A stretch of 64,000 nt of DNA from Blasia pusilla (Eukaryota > Marchantiophyta > Marchantiopsida > Blasiales). Shown here in pieces: positions 38,101 through 48,176 of this stretch. Both the position numbers and the translations under genes were made by a program. The notes beneath the pieces were generated by a model that searched no databases, was not told the DNA's origin, and was given only the letters and a program-made list of their open reading frames with translations. How positions within the stretch are numbered: position 1 is the first letter of the stretch; each line of letters opens with the position of its first letter. The stretch spans positions 27,032,001 to 27,096,000 of the forward strand of contig CM114271.1 in NCBI GenBank assembly GCA_050084515.1. The letters are read 5' to 3'.

Positions 38101-38165
38101 CAATTAAAAAACCCCTAACTTTTTCGCACGTGATGGGGCATTTGTGTGGAAGTGAGACCCCCGAG
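38101..38165. repeat. Right terminal inverted repeat
   Basis: Read on the minus strand it starts CTCGGGGGTCTCACTTCC and includes CATCACGTGCGAAAAAG and TTAGGGG, matching the left end imperfectly. Confidence 0.65.
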
Positions 38166-38671
38166 CACGTAGAGAGCAAGGATCAGAAAATTTGAGTCCT
38201 TGTTCAGAATGTAAATATTAGAGTCAACAGTGGTGCTGACAAAACCAATGTCGAGTAAAACATAGTGACATCGTTCATACCGCATATGGGCTGATTGCTT
38301 CAAACCATAAATGGACCTTTCGAGAAGGCAGACCAAGTTATTATGGGGAACTAGCAAGCCTGGAGGAAGGGCCATGTAGATCTTGTGTTGCAAGAATCCA
38401 TATAGAAAAGTAGTGATTACATCTAATTGATGTAAGTCCACGTTGAAATAAGCAGCGATAGCAATTACAATACGAAGAGATTGAAGTTTAACAGTAGGAG
38501 AAAAGGTCTCGTCATAATCAAGATCAGGAACTTGAGTAAATCCTTTAGCAACCAGACGGGCTGTGTACTTGTGGATCGTGCCATCCACATGAGGTTTCAT
38601 TTAAAAAACCCAACGGCAACCAATTGTGCTTTGATTAGGAGGAAGGGGAACCAAAGTACAAGCCTTCATTC
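38166..38671 (-). pseudogene. Inverted 506-bp segment of Copia reverse transcriptase
   Basis: Encodes, on the minus strand, the N-terminal half of Copia RT (WVF, VAKGFTQ, DYDETFSPTVK, QLDVITTFLYG, SIYGLKQSA) up to LALYV. The next residues, DDTF of the catalytic YVDD box, are on the plus strand at 38683. The segment is therefore inverted relative to the rest of the element and splits the RT active site. It differs only slightly from the Copia fragment at 63663-64000. Confidence 0.95.
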
Positions 38672-38674
38672 CTC

Positions 38675-39615
38675 TCTACGTGGATGACACTTTCATCGCC
38701 AACTCCATTCGTTTTGCGCTGCTTTATTTTGTCAAAACGAAGCTCCTCCAAGAGTTTGAAATGACTGATCTCGGTGAAGCTTATCATGTTTTGGGAATTC
38801 ATATCCAACGAGACCAACAACAAGGATGGATCAGGCTCAACCAGACGACTTACATCACCAACAAACTCAAACAGTTCAACATGCTAGGCTGCAAACCTAT
38901 CTCCACTCCTTTGGATTTTGGCCTTCATCTTAGTCAAGATCAATCTCATGTTCATCTTGATGACATTGCAGCAATGTCTTCTATTCCTTATAAAAGTGCT
39001 ACAGGAAGTTTAATGTGGGCAATGGTGTGCACTCGCCCCGATATTGCCTATTCTGTTAGCACTGTTGCACACTTTATGACCAATCCTGGTCCTATACACT
39101 AGACTGATGTCAAACGTATTTTCAGGTATCTCCAAGGGACAAAACATTACTTTCTCCAATATCAACGCTCATCTATTCCTTTTCATCTTCAAAGATATTC
39201 TGATGCTGCCTATGGAGATAAAATCGACTCCCAAAAATCTACTAGCGGATTTTGCTTTCTCCTTGAAGGAAGAGCAATTAGTTGGGCAAGTAGAAAACAA
39301 AAGTCAGTTGCTCTTTCAAGTACCGAGTCTGAGTACATTGCAATGACTAAAACTAGCACTGAAGCTATTTGGATCAGAAGATTACTTTACGAAATTGGTT
39401 TTACTCAGAAGATAACCGAGATCTTCTGTGACAACCAAAGTGCTATTGCTTTGGTCAGTTCTACAAAACATCATGACCGCACCAAACACATTGACATTCA
39501 ATACCACTATATCAAAGATCAAGTATCAAGTGGCAAAATTATTCTGACCTATATTTCAACTGCAAAGATGATTGCAGACATTTTTACTAAGGGTTTACAG
39601 AAAGGACCTCATTAG
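38675..39615 (+). pseudogene. Copia RT C-terminal half and RNase H
   Basis: Starts in YVDDTFIANS. It then has FEMTDLGEAYHVLGI, ATGSLMWAMVCTRPDIA, a stop and frameshift near 39102-39110, and the RNase H end with DNQSAIALVSSTKHHDRTKH. It ends just before the polypurine tract. Typical Copia pol order. Confidence 0.95.
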
Positions 39616-39670
39616 AAACATACTGAATCTCTAGGGTTAACTAGTAATCAAAATGGCTGATTTGTTCCCC

Positions 39671-39680
39671 TGAGTGGGAG
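39671..39680 (+). promoter_or_regulatory. Copia polypurine tract
   Basis: TGAGTGGGAG lies immediately before the 3' LTR and would prime plus-strand DNA synthesis. Confidence 0.8.
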
Positions 39681-40007
39681 TGTAGGAAATCAATAAAACC
39701 TGCGAAAAAAATCATCAAAGTACTGATCCAAGAATTGATCACACGCATCAATCCATACGAACGATCTAGATTTGATTAGGATCAATGTTCTGTTTATGAG
39801 CATTGATTATTGCTAGTAACGTTTCATCTTGCGAAACGATATATAGCTATGAGACATTTCTGAAGTGACATAGTTACCGTCACATCTTTTGATTACGGCT
39901 CTTAGTTTAGAGCAGACTTTACTACTTATGTATCGGCTTTTCAATCTATCAATACAGAGAACACAGAGAGTACAAACGCAATTTCAATTCATTCTGCAAT
40001 TCTCACA
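39681..40007 (+). repeat. Copia 3' LTR (327 bp)
   Basis: Same start as the 5' LTR. Near its 3' end it has 18 extra bases (a partial repeat of CAATT...GCAATT) before the common TCTCACA terminus. Confidence 0.95.
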
Positions 40008-40012
40008 TATGG

Positions 40013-42532
40013 CTCAATCTACGCAACATGTTGGATGTTGATGTGCATCCAAATGAACGCGGCAAGTACAATGATCATCAATATTTTCAATGTATATGCA
40101 TACCTTGATACTTGAATTCCAGACACTTGGCAAGGCTTATCACTCAGTCCAACAAAAAAATCAGACAATATCCAGCTTTCATCCGCACTTTTCACTCGGG
40201 GAAAAGTTGACTCCCTGACTGTCTGATTTATGATCCTTTCTAGAATGGAGGAGGAAAGATTGGATCACTTATCCACAAAGGGTTTAGGGAATTCTAGAGA
40301 GGAACTGACCTGATGGTACTCCTCTCATAGCTAAGCCGAGTCGTTAACATGATTTCAGGGATGGTGAAATGTGACAACAGAGTAGCTCATGAGAGCCCAT
40401 GGTCTTACACACAAAGCATGCCATGGGCGGTTTTGTACATGGAGCTTGGTTTTTTTTCCCTCAAAACATTTGCACCTGTGCAAGCTTCTAACATTGGACT
40501 CCAGGTCTCCAACACTGGACCCCAACTCTCCTTGGCAATGACTGCTAGCACCGAGCTAGCCACTTTCCTTAACTTCTATTAGGGGGCCAATGTATTTATC
40601 ACTTTATTATGGGTTATTTTCCATAAACGGTGTTGAGTTCTGAGTGGGTAAGACCTCCTTTCTGTGGAAGGCAGTCAACTATTGTTGGTCATCGGTGATA
40701 AATAGAGGGTTGTGACCCAAGACAGATATCAATCGAAGTGATGGATATAGGATTGTAGTTCCAGAAATGATTTAATTGCAATTGGTCCTGGGCATGGGAT
40801 TATCTGATGTACAGTTTCACCTTCTTCTTTCTTGGAACCAGAATCTCTAGAAGTGGCATGCCTTGTTTCAAATAAAAATACGTGTCACAACCTTGACAGC
40901 ATATCATCCACGGACATCAATGCGAGGACAAGGGAGTCTTTCACATACATTTATTTATATTACTAGTATAAAGCCTGTGCGATGCATGCACTGGAGGGAA
41001 GTGATTAATGATGCTGCAGCAAATTCATAAACTTTTTTCTTGGTGCTCTTAGTATGGGAACGTGTTCTTGCTGTCCGGTTGTCATATGTCAATCACACAG
41101 GTGTTTGCAAATCAAAAAGGTACTCTCCAAGAATAATATAGGTTAATGGAGATGCGAGATCATTTGTGGTTATTATGCGAGGAAAGTGAAGTTTCATTAT
41201 TCACCACCCCAATTATAATCCCCGGAAGGATTTGGAGTTAATTCCATGGTCTATGTATGCCACCGGAACAGTCGAATCTTGTTATTTGAGAATATTTTGA
41301 AATCTCTAAACAACAATTAGTATGATATCATGGTATGAACTCAATCCAAAATCAATTGCATCAGGTGAAAGAAATAGTGATTAGGCTAGTGTGAACATGA
41401 AATAAGACATGAAAATACACATTTGAGTTCTTGGGCCAGTTGCAATAAATGGAAAATTAGGTTTATCTGAAAACTTGATAGGATATAAAAGTATGTAATG
41501 AAGAGAGAAGGGATACTTGAAAAGTTGATTTGATTTTTTATTTGGGATTTTTTTAAAAATTTCAATCTTGAAGCATTGATGTTATTAACAAACTCATGCA
41601 ACTATTCAAGACATAAATATGGTTGTGCGTCCTGGTGACTCCATACACCATCTTGTCACATCATAGTTAGCCGACAAATACAATTCATAAGATTGTTCAA
41701 GCATAAATCCTTCCTTAGTGTTTATATGAGGTTAGTGATAACTCAATTGCGTCGAGATTGTCATTTTGAACAAACCCTCTATTTTGCTATTTTGGGCTAG
41801 GTGACCCATTGATGGGTTCAACGATCATCATGTTGCCATTTTAGGCTATTTTTGGGGGAAGAGCTCTTTTAGCCCTTCCCAAGGGTATAAAGGCGGGAGA
41901 GATGGCTTTCATTGGCCATCTCTCTCATATTTAGCCTTTAGAGCATTCATCCTTTTAGGGTTTCATAGAAGTTTGAGTACTAGAGTTTGGATTCCCTTAT
42001 GGCAGAGGGTGGATGTGGCTTGATACAGAGATATACATTTGGGAGTGAAGTTGATTGTGTGAGTTATTTTTACGAGATGACGTCCGTACTCCTTAGAGTG
42101 GAGACATGACACACTTGGATTTACACATTTATTATGTGGCAGTGTTCGAAGGAAGGTATTAGAATGCTAAATCTCTTTGGAGGGATTTAGCTCAAGGTTA
42201 GTTATAGTGTTGTTGGCAATCATACAAATGCATCAGTACCTCTATGTTGGGAGAGATGAGATCACACAACGATATCCTAATTTATTACTAGAATTTGTAA
42301 TATAATACAGGAATACTAGTGTACACTATCTTTTGGTATTTCTTTTTTGGGGCATAAGACCTAGATAGAGTTGCCACCATTGATTTGGTAATCTCTAGAT
42401 CGCCCTGCTAAAGTCATTAATTGGATTTTCGAGGACTTGGTTTGTATGATCTGAGGTCGAACATGGGATTGAGCATATTTTGGGATATGTTGTGTGTATT
42501 GTAGCACATAACATGCTAGATGTTATTGCAAG
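40013..42532. other. Intergenic, no gene recognised
   Basis: Sequence that once followed the zinc-ribbon gene directly, before the Copia insertion. No supportable coding frame. It contains mini-Helitron H4 and a short hairpin near 41897-41924. Confidence 0.5.
40963..41142 (-). mobile_element. Mini-Helitron-like element H4
   Basis: Minus-strand 5' end CCTATATTATTCTTGGAG after host A, then TTTGCAAACACC. The 3' end has GCATGCATCGCACAGGC and ACTAG before host T. The GC-rich near-palindrome before CTAG is the expected Helitron 3' hairpin. 180 bp. Confidence 0.7.
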
Positions 42533-42536
42533 GCAC

Positions 42537-42665
42537 ATGTCGTGCGCATACACATCGCTACACAACATACATCGTTATCACCGAACACACACGCAAACAC
42601 TCACGATCCCATGCTAACTCATGGCATCCAAACAACGAGACAAGAAGTACTAAAATATCTCCAAT
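42537..42665 (-). repeat. Copy 1 terminal repeat B2
   Basis: 129 bp ending GACA on the minus strand. Homologous to B1 and to both B repeats of copy 2. Confidence 0.85.
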
Positions 42666-43178
42666 AAAGTAAGATCCAATCTCTCTCTACACCATCTCAT
42701 ACCATAGCTCTCAAAAGTGTGCATTCTCTCTCATGTCAAACCAAACCCACTCTCTTGATGAGAGACTTGGGTTACACTCACAAGGCAAGGGACCATAGCT
42801 CCGCCGCCTTATGCCAAGAGGTTCAACAAAGAGAGAATGGTCTCTCAAGTTCTCTCTCCTTGAGGTATACCCATCCCCTCTCCCAAGCTCTCTCCATAGT
42901 AACCTATTCTCCCAAGTCACCTCCTTGGCTCTTGACCTAATGTAGGAGGTCAAGGGCCACTTACCAAAAATATAAAGTCGATCATATACTCAAAATGGTA
43001 ATTACCTAAAATAGTAAGTTTCTCAATATGGCTCCAAATGAGCCTAAACGAAGGGGAAACCTGCTCTCTCAAGTTTCCCGGGGCCTCAACAGGTTACCCT
43101 CAACCTACTGAGCATATCCTCCACTATTCATGTAGGCGCTCTACTACATCTCACTGATCTATCCTAAAAGATGTGACA
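42666..43178 (-). repeat. Copy 1 repeat A2
   Basis: 513 bp, homologous to A1 at 47661-48172. Starts TGTCACATC on the minus strand and ends GGATCTTACTTT. Confidence 0.9.
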
Positions 43179-43180
43179 TT

Positions 43181-43291
43181 TGTCGTGCATATACACATCG
43201 CTGTCACCAAACACACACACAAACGCGCACGATCCCATCCTAACTCATGGCATCCAAACAAAGAGACAAGAAGTACTAAAATATCTCCAAT
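43181..43291 (-). repeat. Copy 1 repeat B1
   Basis: 111 bp with a short internal deletion relative to B2. It is separated from A2 by two bases (GACA-AA-TGTC) and preceded by a purine-rich CTAGGGGAGCG. Confidence 0.85.
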
Positions 43292-43477
43292 CGCTCCCCT
43301 AGTTGGTGGTTAGGTCCCTCTAATTCCAGATAGCCATCTATCCCTACCTACCATGACATACATCTCTCGCACACTAAGAGCAAGAAAGGCCAGGTGCTCA
43401 TGTGGCCCCATCATTAGTCGCCTTCTTGTCATCCATATCACAAAAGAAGTCGGAATCAAAACGAACCTGTATCTCCT

Positions 43478-44903
43478 CTATGTACATCTGGGATATATCC
43501 ATCGTCCTCGAGGAATCCTAGTGAGAGGTGGCGTCAGACATGCCATATGCCAACCTCTCGAACATCCATCACAGACTAGCATCGTGGCCGCACCAAGGGC
43601 AGAACCACACAACATACAACGCAAGCCTGCAAGAACTACTGTTAAGCTCGGATCTACTATACCATCAATGTTAGGAAGATGATATGGCGCACAATTACGC
43701 ACATGGTCCTTCCATACCATACCATCGTGCCCCTCCAGCAAGAGAACACTGGATGGCAAAACGTCACGCACTCTCAGGATAGTGCGCCCTGCAGTCACAT
43801 CCAATGTCGTCGATGTCGTTTGCTGAAAGAAGACATAATCTCTCTGATGAAACCTCTGGATAGTTGGTCGATAACCACCACCCCGAATAGTCACATACCT
43901 CAACGTATTCCGATGCTACGCAATCCCCAAGTTCTCGAACGCCATGGGCATCACTCTCCGAAATAACTCAGCTCTCTGAGAACATGCTCGCATCCATTCA
44001 TCTAGGTCATCAAGGTCTAGCACCTCACCAGCATCTCGACGAATGGCCGCAGGTAAATCTGGCTCTCAGCCATAAAGTAGCAAGTACGGTGAAAAAGACG
44101 CTAAGGATGCCTGCCTAATGAATCTCTATCCCATCGTCTGCACAACTCTCTCCGCTAATCCATCCGCCTCGAGACGATCTCGCGAAGTCGTGCGGTGGTT
44201 GATTAGCGCGTGATCACACAAGGTCTGGAACTCACCGCAAATCGGGTACTGATGCTCAACACTCACCGGTCGCCATAATGACTCAGCACTCTGTCAAGGA
44301 AGGCATAACCTACTCCCTCACTCGCTTTGTCAGGAAATACCTCGATCTACTTCGAGAAGTGCTCGACCATCATCAACACATAACGACTGTGACGCTCTGT
44401 CAAGGCAAAGGTCCTGCAAAATCCAAACTCCATCTATATCCTAAGCCCATGATCAGTAATGGATGCAATTGTGGAGTCGCAACATTGAACAATGCTCAGA
44501 CCCGATCACACACCATGCACCTGGCAAAAAACTGTTGAACGTCAATCTGCATGCCTCGCCACCAATACTGAATCTGGAGCAAGTTGTACGTCCGCTTCAT
44601 CCCAAAGTGATCCAACTCCTCATGGGCATGCTGCACTAGTCGTGCTCTCTGCAAAGGATGCAACACTACGTGTACTCTGCCATCCTCCCAAACCCTCAAA
44701 ATATGTGTCCCCTCCCAACGGAACTGTCTGGCCCGCTGTAGGATCTGATCCCGCTCTCTAGCACCCACGGTGCTCACAACGCTACCAGTACAAAGGTACT
44801 CCAAGACTTCTCCATCATCATGAATATCTCGGCCACTTGTCATGTCATCGCTATCCTCGGGATCCAAGGACTTTCCACTAGACCTCGCCATTGAAGTCTC
44901 CAC
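43478..44903 (-). pseudogene. Gypsy integrase with C-terminal PHD finger (copy 1)
   Basis: The N-terminal zinc region has HEELDHFG and CMVC (about 44500-44640). The core shows WSLDFAGPLPL with the first catalytic Asp and GLAERVVQT with the catalytic Glu. The stretch around the second Asp is garbled by stops. The C-terminal part has RFHQRDYVFFQQ, then VRNCAPYHLPNIDG, and finally a PHD finger at about 43481-43618 (CMLC...MLVCDGC...WHMACLTPPL...YPRC). PHD fingers bind histone H3 tails, so this could steer integration the way a chromodomain does in chromoviruses. Confidence 0.85.
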
Positions 44904-45047
44904 ACTCTAGCTCTCCATAGCCAACATGCCTAAATAGGCTGACGCGTGCCATTGTGGCAGTGACTCCTCATCACTCTCTCCATGCCATCGAGCTCCAATC
45001 GCATCTTGCTGACTTGGGCATGGGTTACGACTCAACCCATCTACATC

Positions 45048-46130
45048 CTAGTTGAGCGTCCCAGGTCTATGTACCACATGAAAATCATACTCCTGCAACA
45101 AGAGAGCCCATCTCGCAAGCTTCTGTGTAAGCTTGTCGGACTCCATCAACCACTTCGGTGGTTGATGATTAGTAATGATGGTAAAGGGATTGCCGAATAA
45201 GGAACACCTCAAATGCCAGACAGCCCACACTGCATCCAAGCACTCACCCTTATACGAGTTGTACTTCGCCTCTACAGCGTTGTTCGAGCGGCTAGCGTAA
45301 GCCACCACGAACTCTCTACCCTCATCATTATGTTGGGTGAGCACCGCTCCAAGCCCCAACATGCTCCAATATGTGTGCAACTGGAAAGGATGCCCCCTGA
45401 TCGGTATCCTCAAGATGGGCGTGGACGTCAACCTGTCCTTGAGCAACTGAAATGCTCGCTCTTACTCATCCCCCTAGTGCCACTCGTGATCCACCTTGGT
45501 CAGCAAGGTTAGCGGCTTCACAATCGAAGTGAATCCCTTGACGTACTGCCGATAGGAGTTCGCCAATCCCATGAATGCACGAACACGGCTCACATCTGTA
45601 GGGTGTGGAATGCGTGAGGTAGCCTCTACCTTCGTTTGCTGAACACCAAGGCCCCGTGGGTATATCGTATGACTCAAGTACTCAATCTGGTCGTAGAAGA
45701 ACTTGCATTTGCCTGGATGTAGCTTCAGCCCATGTAATTGCAATCATCGAAACACCTCCTCTAGATGTCGCTCATGCTCCTCAACCGTGGCGCTAAAGAC
45801 TATGATGTCATAAATATAACACCTAGAAAAATCCAGATCAGCCAAGATCCTATCCATGACCCTCTGAAACTCAATTGGGGCATTCTTTAACCCAAATGGT
45901 AAGAACCGCCACTGATACAAATAATCCTTCCCGTGAGGATCGATGCCCCAAAATGTCGTCTTTTGCATGTCCTCCAATCTGATAGGCAGCTGATGGTATT
46001 CGGCTCGCAAATCCAATGAACTGAAGAGCTTTGCGTGACCAATTGCATCAAAGATCTCCTCAGGGGTGGACAATGCATACCTATCGCACTTGGCATACCT
46101 ATCGGACTCGATGACTCTCAGCCTCGCGAG
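45048..46130 (-). pseudogene. Gypsy RT and RNase H (copy 1)
   Basis: RT motifs FSSLDLRAEYHQ, FWGIDPHGKDY, FLPFGLKNAP and the catalytic box as YIYD (copy 2 has YIDD). RNase H motifs are AFMGLANSYR, GAVLTQHND and FTIITNHQP. The part of RT before residue FDAIGH is missing because of the internal deletion. Several stops break the frame. Confidence 0.9.
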
Positions 46131-46241
46131 TAATCCCTGAATCATTGATCCCAAACATGCGGCACTCGATCTTCACTCTCCCTCCCCGAGACGTATAACG
46201 TACGACAACAAGCGGTGTGGTGCCGCAAATCGACCAAGCTA

Positions 46242-46510
46242 TCATCTCATCGACAACCTACCCTCAACTCTAGACATCCCACACAGGTCTTTGTCCCCTA
46301 AACCACATTCATAAATGATGCTCTCAGCATCCACACAACCCAATATCCACAAATAAACTACCCAAATCCTTGAATCCCTTATGCGTGCAGGATAAAGGAC
46401 CAAAATAGGTAACCTGAACACATATTCATGTCGCTCCTCAACAACTACATATCTCGATCCCAACTCGGTCGTGGAGACAACTCTTCCAATGAGCAAGTCA
46501 TACTCCTCCC
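46242..46510 (-). CDS. Short conserved ORF of the Gypsy family (copy 1)
   Basis: About 85 codons including VEERHEYVFRLPILVLYPAR and SIIYECGLGDKDLCG. The same frame, with a few changes, lies at about 53010-53290 in copy 2, so it belongs to the family. I recognise no domain; it may be the end of a gag-like protein. Confidence 0.4.
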
Positions 46511-46959
46511 GTACTGACGCTGCTCAAAACTCCTCGATAGATTGTGCGGTTCCAACAGAACGGTGCGGCATTGCAGGTGGCACGGAACAACTACGAACGG
46601 AACGGCCCTCGATGGTGGGATGCGGCACTCGGCGGCATACCCTCCTCAATCAACAATAAACCCACACTCTGCTCCACAATAACGGAGCAACTCGTTGATG
46701 GAGACGGTGTGGTGCATCCATGAGCGGCACGGCACGGCAATCGACGGCGCGTTGCGGCTACGGGCGTCACGGTACGGTACTCGATAGTTGTCGAGCGGCT
46801 ACCAATCACAACATAACAACATGAAATCAAAACGAAAACACCATAACCGGAGGTCATCTACCATCACTGGTTAATGACGAAACAACGATGATGGTGGCGG
46901 CCAAAATTGCGTACGTGGTGGGACTTAAGTCAGAAAATCAATGAACGTTGTGGAAGACC

Positions 46960-47135
46960 TTCCACTCTCTAACGGCGGCAATGGCAACCAAAGGGTGGAC
47001 AACGGACGGTGGACCATTGACGATGATGGTTGACCGTTGATGGTGACGGCCGACCGGTGACGGTGATGGTTGACCATCAACGGTAGACCGTTGATGGTGA
47101 CTATGACGTCGACGGTCGCCGCCGGCGTGGCGGTT
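46960..47135 (-). repeat. GGTTGACC/GATGGTGACGG minisatellite in Gypsy leader
   Basis: Irregular repeats of short words such as TTGACCGTTGATGGTGA. Copy 2 has a shorter version at about 52480-52560. It lies in the untranslated leader, next to a GC-rich CGCCGCCGGCG stretch. Confidence 0.6.
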
Positions 47136-47660
47136 GGTTTGGGGTTTGAACAATTTAACCCTAAAAATTGCCTAGCAATGGCAATTTTGCAAGATTGACC
47201 ATAACTTTTTGCTCACAACTCAAAATTGCACACTATTTCTTGCACAACCTGCACAACTTTATGATCTACAACAACGTCAAAAAATATTTAGAATCAGACA
47301 TTCCAATAAAAACCGACAGGGATTGTCATAAAGCCCAATGTCTTTTTCTCTTAGACAAAATTTGGCAGCGCTTCTGCCCTGATTTCTCCCAACCAAAATG
47401 TAAAACCTATAAAAATACAAATCAACAAGCTACATGGTGCTCTCAAGAGCACCGGTATGGGGCAACCCGCCCCCATAATCAATCCCTATCATAAATTGGG
47501 CAGCGCTTCCGCGCGCCACTCTTCCACACGAAAAATCGACAAATGCAAAGAACAATCAAAATAGCCCTTGCTCCGGTGAGCACTCCCATGAGCTGCTGAA
47601 ACAACGAGGGACCAATGAGCTCCCCCATGAAGCTCTCTCACTCTCTCATTCTCTCTTTGT

Positions 47661-48172
47661 AAGTAAGATCCAATCTCTCTCTACACCATCTCACACCATA
47701 GCTCTCAAAGGTATGCACTCTCTCTCATGTCAAACCAAACCCACTCTCCTAATGAGAGGCTTGGATGAGACTCACAAGGCAAGGGACCATAGCTCTGCCG
47801 CCTTATGCCAAGAGGTTCAACAAAGAGAGAATGGTCTCTCAAGCTCTCTCTCCTTGAGATATACCCATCCCCTCTCCCAAGCTCTCTCCATGGTAACCTA
47901 TTCTCCCAAGTCACCTCCTTGGCTCTTGACCTGATATAGGAGGTCAAGGGCCACTTACCAAAAATATAAAGTTGATCATATATTCAAAATGGTACTTACC
48001 TAAAATAGTAAGTTCCTCAATATGGCTCCAAATGAGCCGAAACGAAGGGGAAACCTGCTCTCTCAGGTTTCCTGGGGCCTCAACAAGTCATCCTTGACCT
48101 ACTGAGCCTGTCCTCCACTAATCACAAAGACGCTCTACTACATCTCATCGATCTATCGTAAAAGACGTGACA
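47661..48172 (-). repeat. Copy 1 repeat A1
   Basis: 512 bp, 5' terminal repeat on the minus strand, starting TGTCACGTC. Unlike A2 it is not followed by a B unit but by interior sequence ACAAAGAGAG. Confidence 0.9.
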
Positions 48173-48176
48173 CACA

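Larger units (their letters stand above)
28656..38165 (-). mobile_element. DNA transposon nested in Copia (9510 bp), family not recognised
   Basis: Termini are imperfect inverted repeats. Both start CTCGGGGG, then a nearby CACT, and further in CATCAC, CGA and TTAGGG in the same order within about 55 bp. The left flank carries GAATGAAG (28648-28655). The right flank is CACGTAGA, the reverse complement of TCTACGTG at 38675-38682, so each end lies next to a different 8-bp target that is duplicated elsewhere. All recognisable coding sequence is on the minus strand: a large zinc-finger and transposase-like protein and a multi-PHD protein. It is not CACTA, whose ends and 3-bp duplications differ. 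Eight-bp duplications occur in hAT and some KDZ-type families, but I cannot assign it. Confidence 0.75.
25815..40007 (+). mobile_element. Ty1/Copia retrotransposon with nested DNA transposon
   Basis: Complete boundaries: 5' LTR, PBS, coding remains, PPT and 3' LTR, flanked by a perfect 5-bp target duplication TATGG at 25810-25814 and 40008-40012. The order capsid-protease-integrase-RT-RNase H is Copia type. Its own sequence is about 4.7 kb; the rest is a 9.5-kb DNA transposon at 28656-38165. The beginning of gag is deleted (mid-gag sequence follows the PBS at once). Stops and frameshifts occur in gag and before the integrase, and part of RT is inverted, so it cannot act on its own. Confidence 0.95.
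42537..48172 (-). mobile_element. Gypsy-type element copy 1, split direct repeats
   Basis: Minus-oriented order is A1 (48172-47661), interior, B1 (43291-43181), A2 (43178-42666), B2 (42665-42537). The ends are TGTC...GACA, and a 4-bp duplication CACA flanks it (42533-42536 and 48173-48176). The interior has a leader, a short ORF, RT, RNase H, integrase and a C-terminal PHD finger. Compared with copy 2 it lacks about 3.5 kb with gag-like region, protease, methyltransferase and the start of RT. Multiple stops make it non-functional. Confidence 0.85.

Noticed and set aside
28656-38165. CACTA (En/Spm) element because CACTATG occurs near the left end
   Set aside because: The conserved terminus is CTCGGGGG, the CACTATG lies about 11 bp inside, the other end has CACTTCC, and the duplications are 8 bp rather than 3 bp.
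28656-38165. Mutator-like element with 9-bp duplication
   Set aside because: Only 8 bp match at the first target once the extra GAG footprint is recognised; a 9-bp reading needs one mismatch and one insertion.
41897-41924. 10-bp hairpin GAGAGATGGC...GCCATCTCTC
   Set aside because: Short and isolated, as expected by chance in 64 kb of repeat-rich DNA.
42666-43178. Hammerhead ribozyme in the A repeats (retrozyme)
   Set aside because: The A repeats lack the CTGATGA core on either strand.
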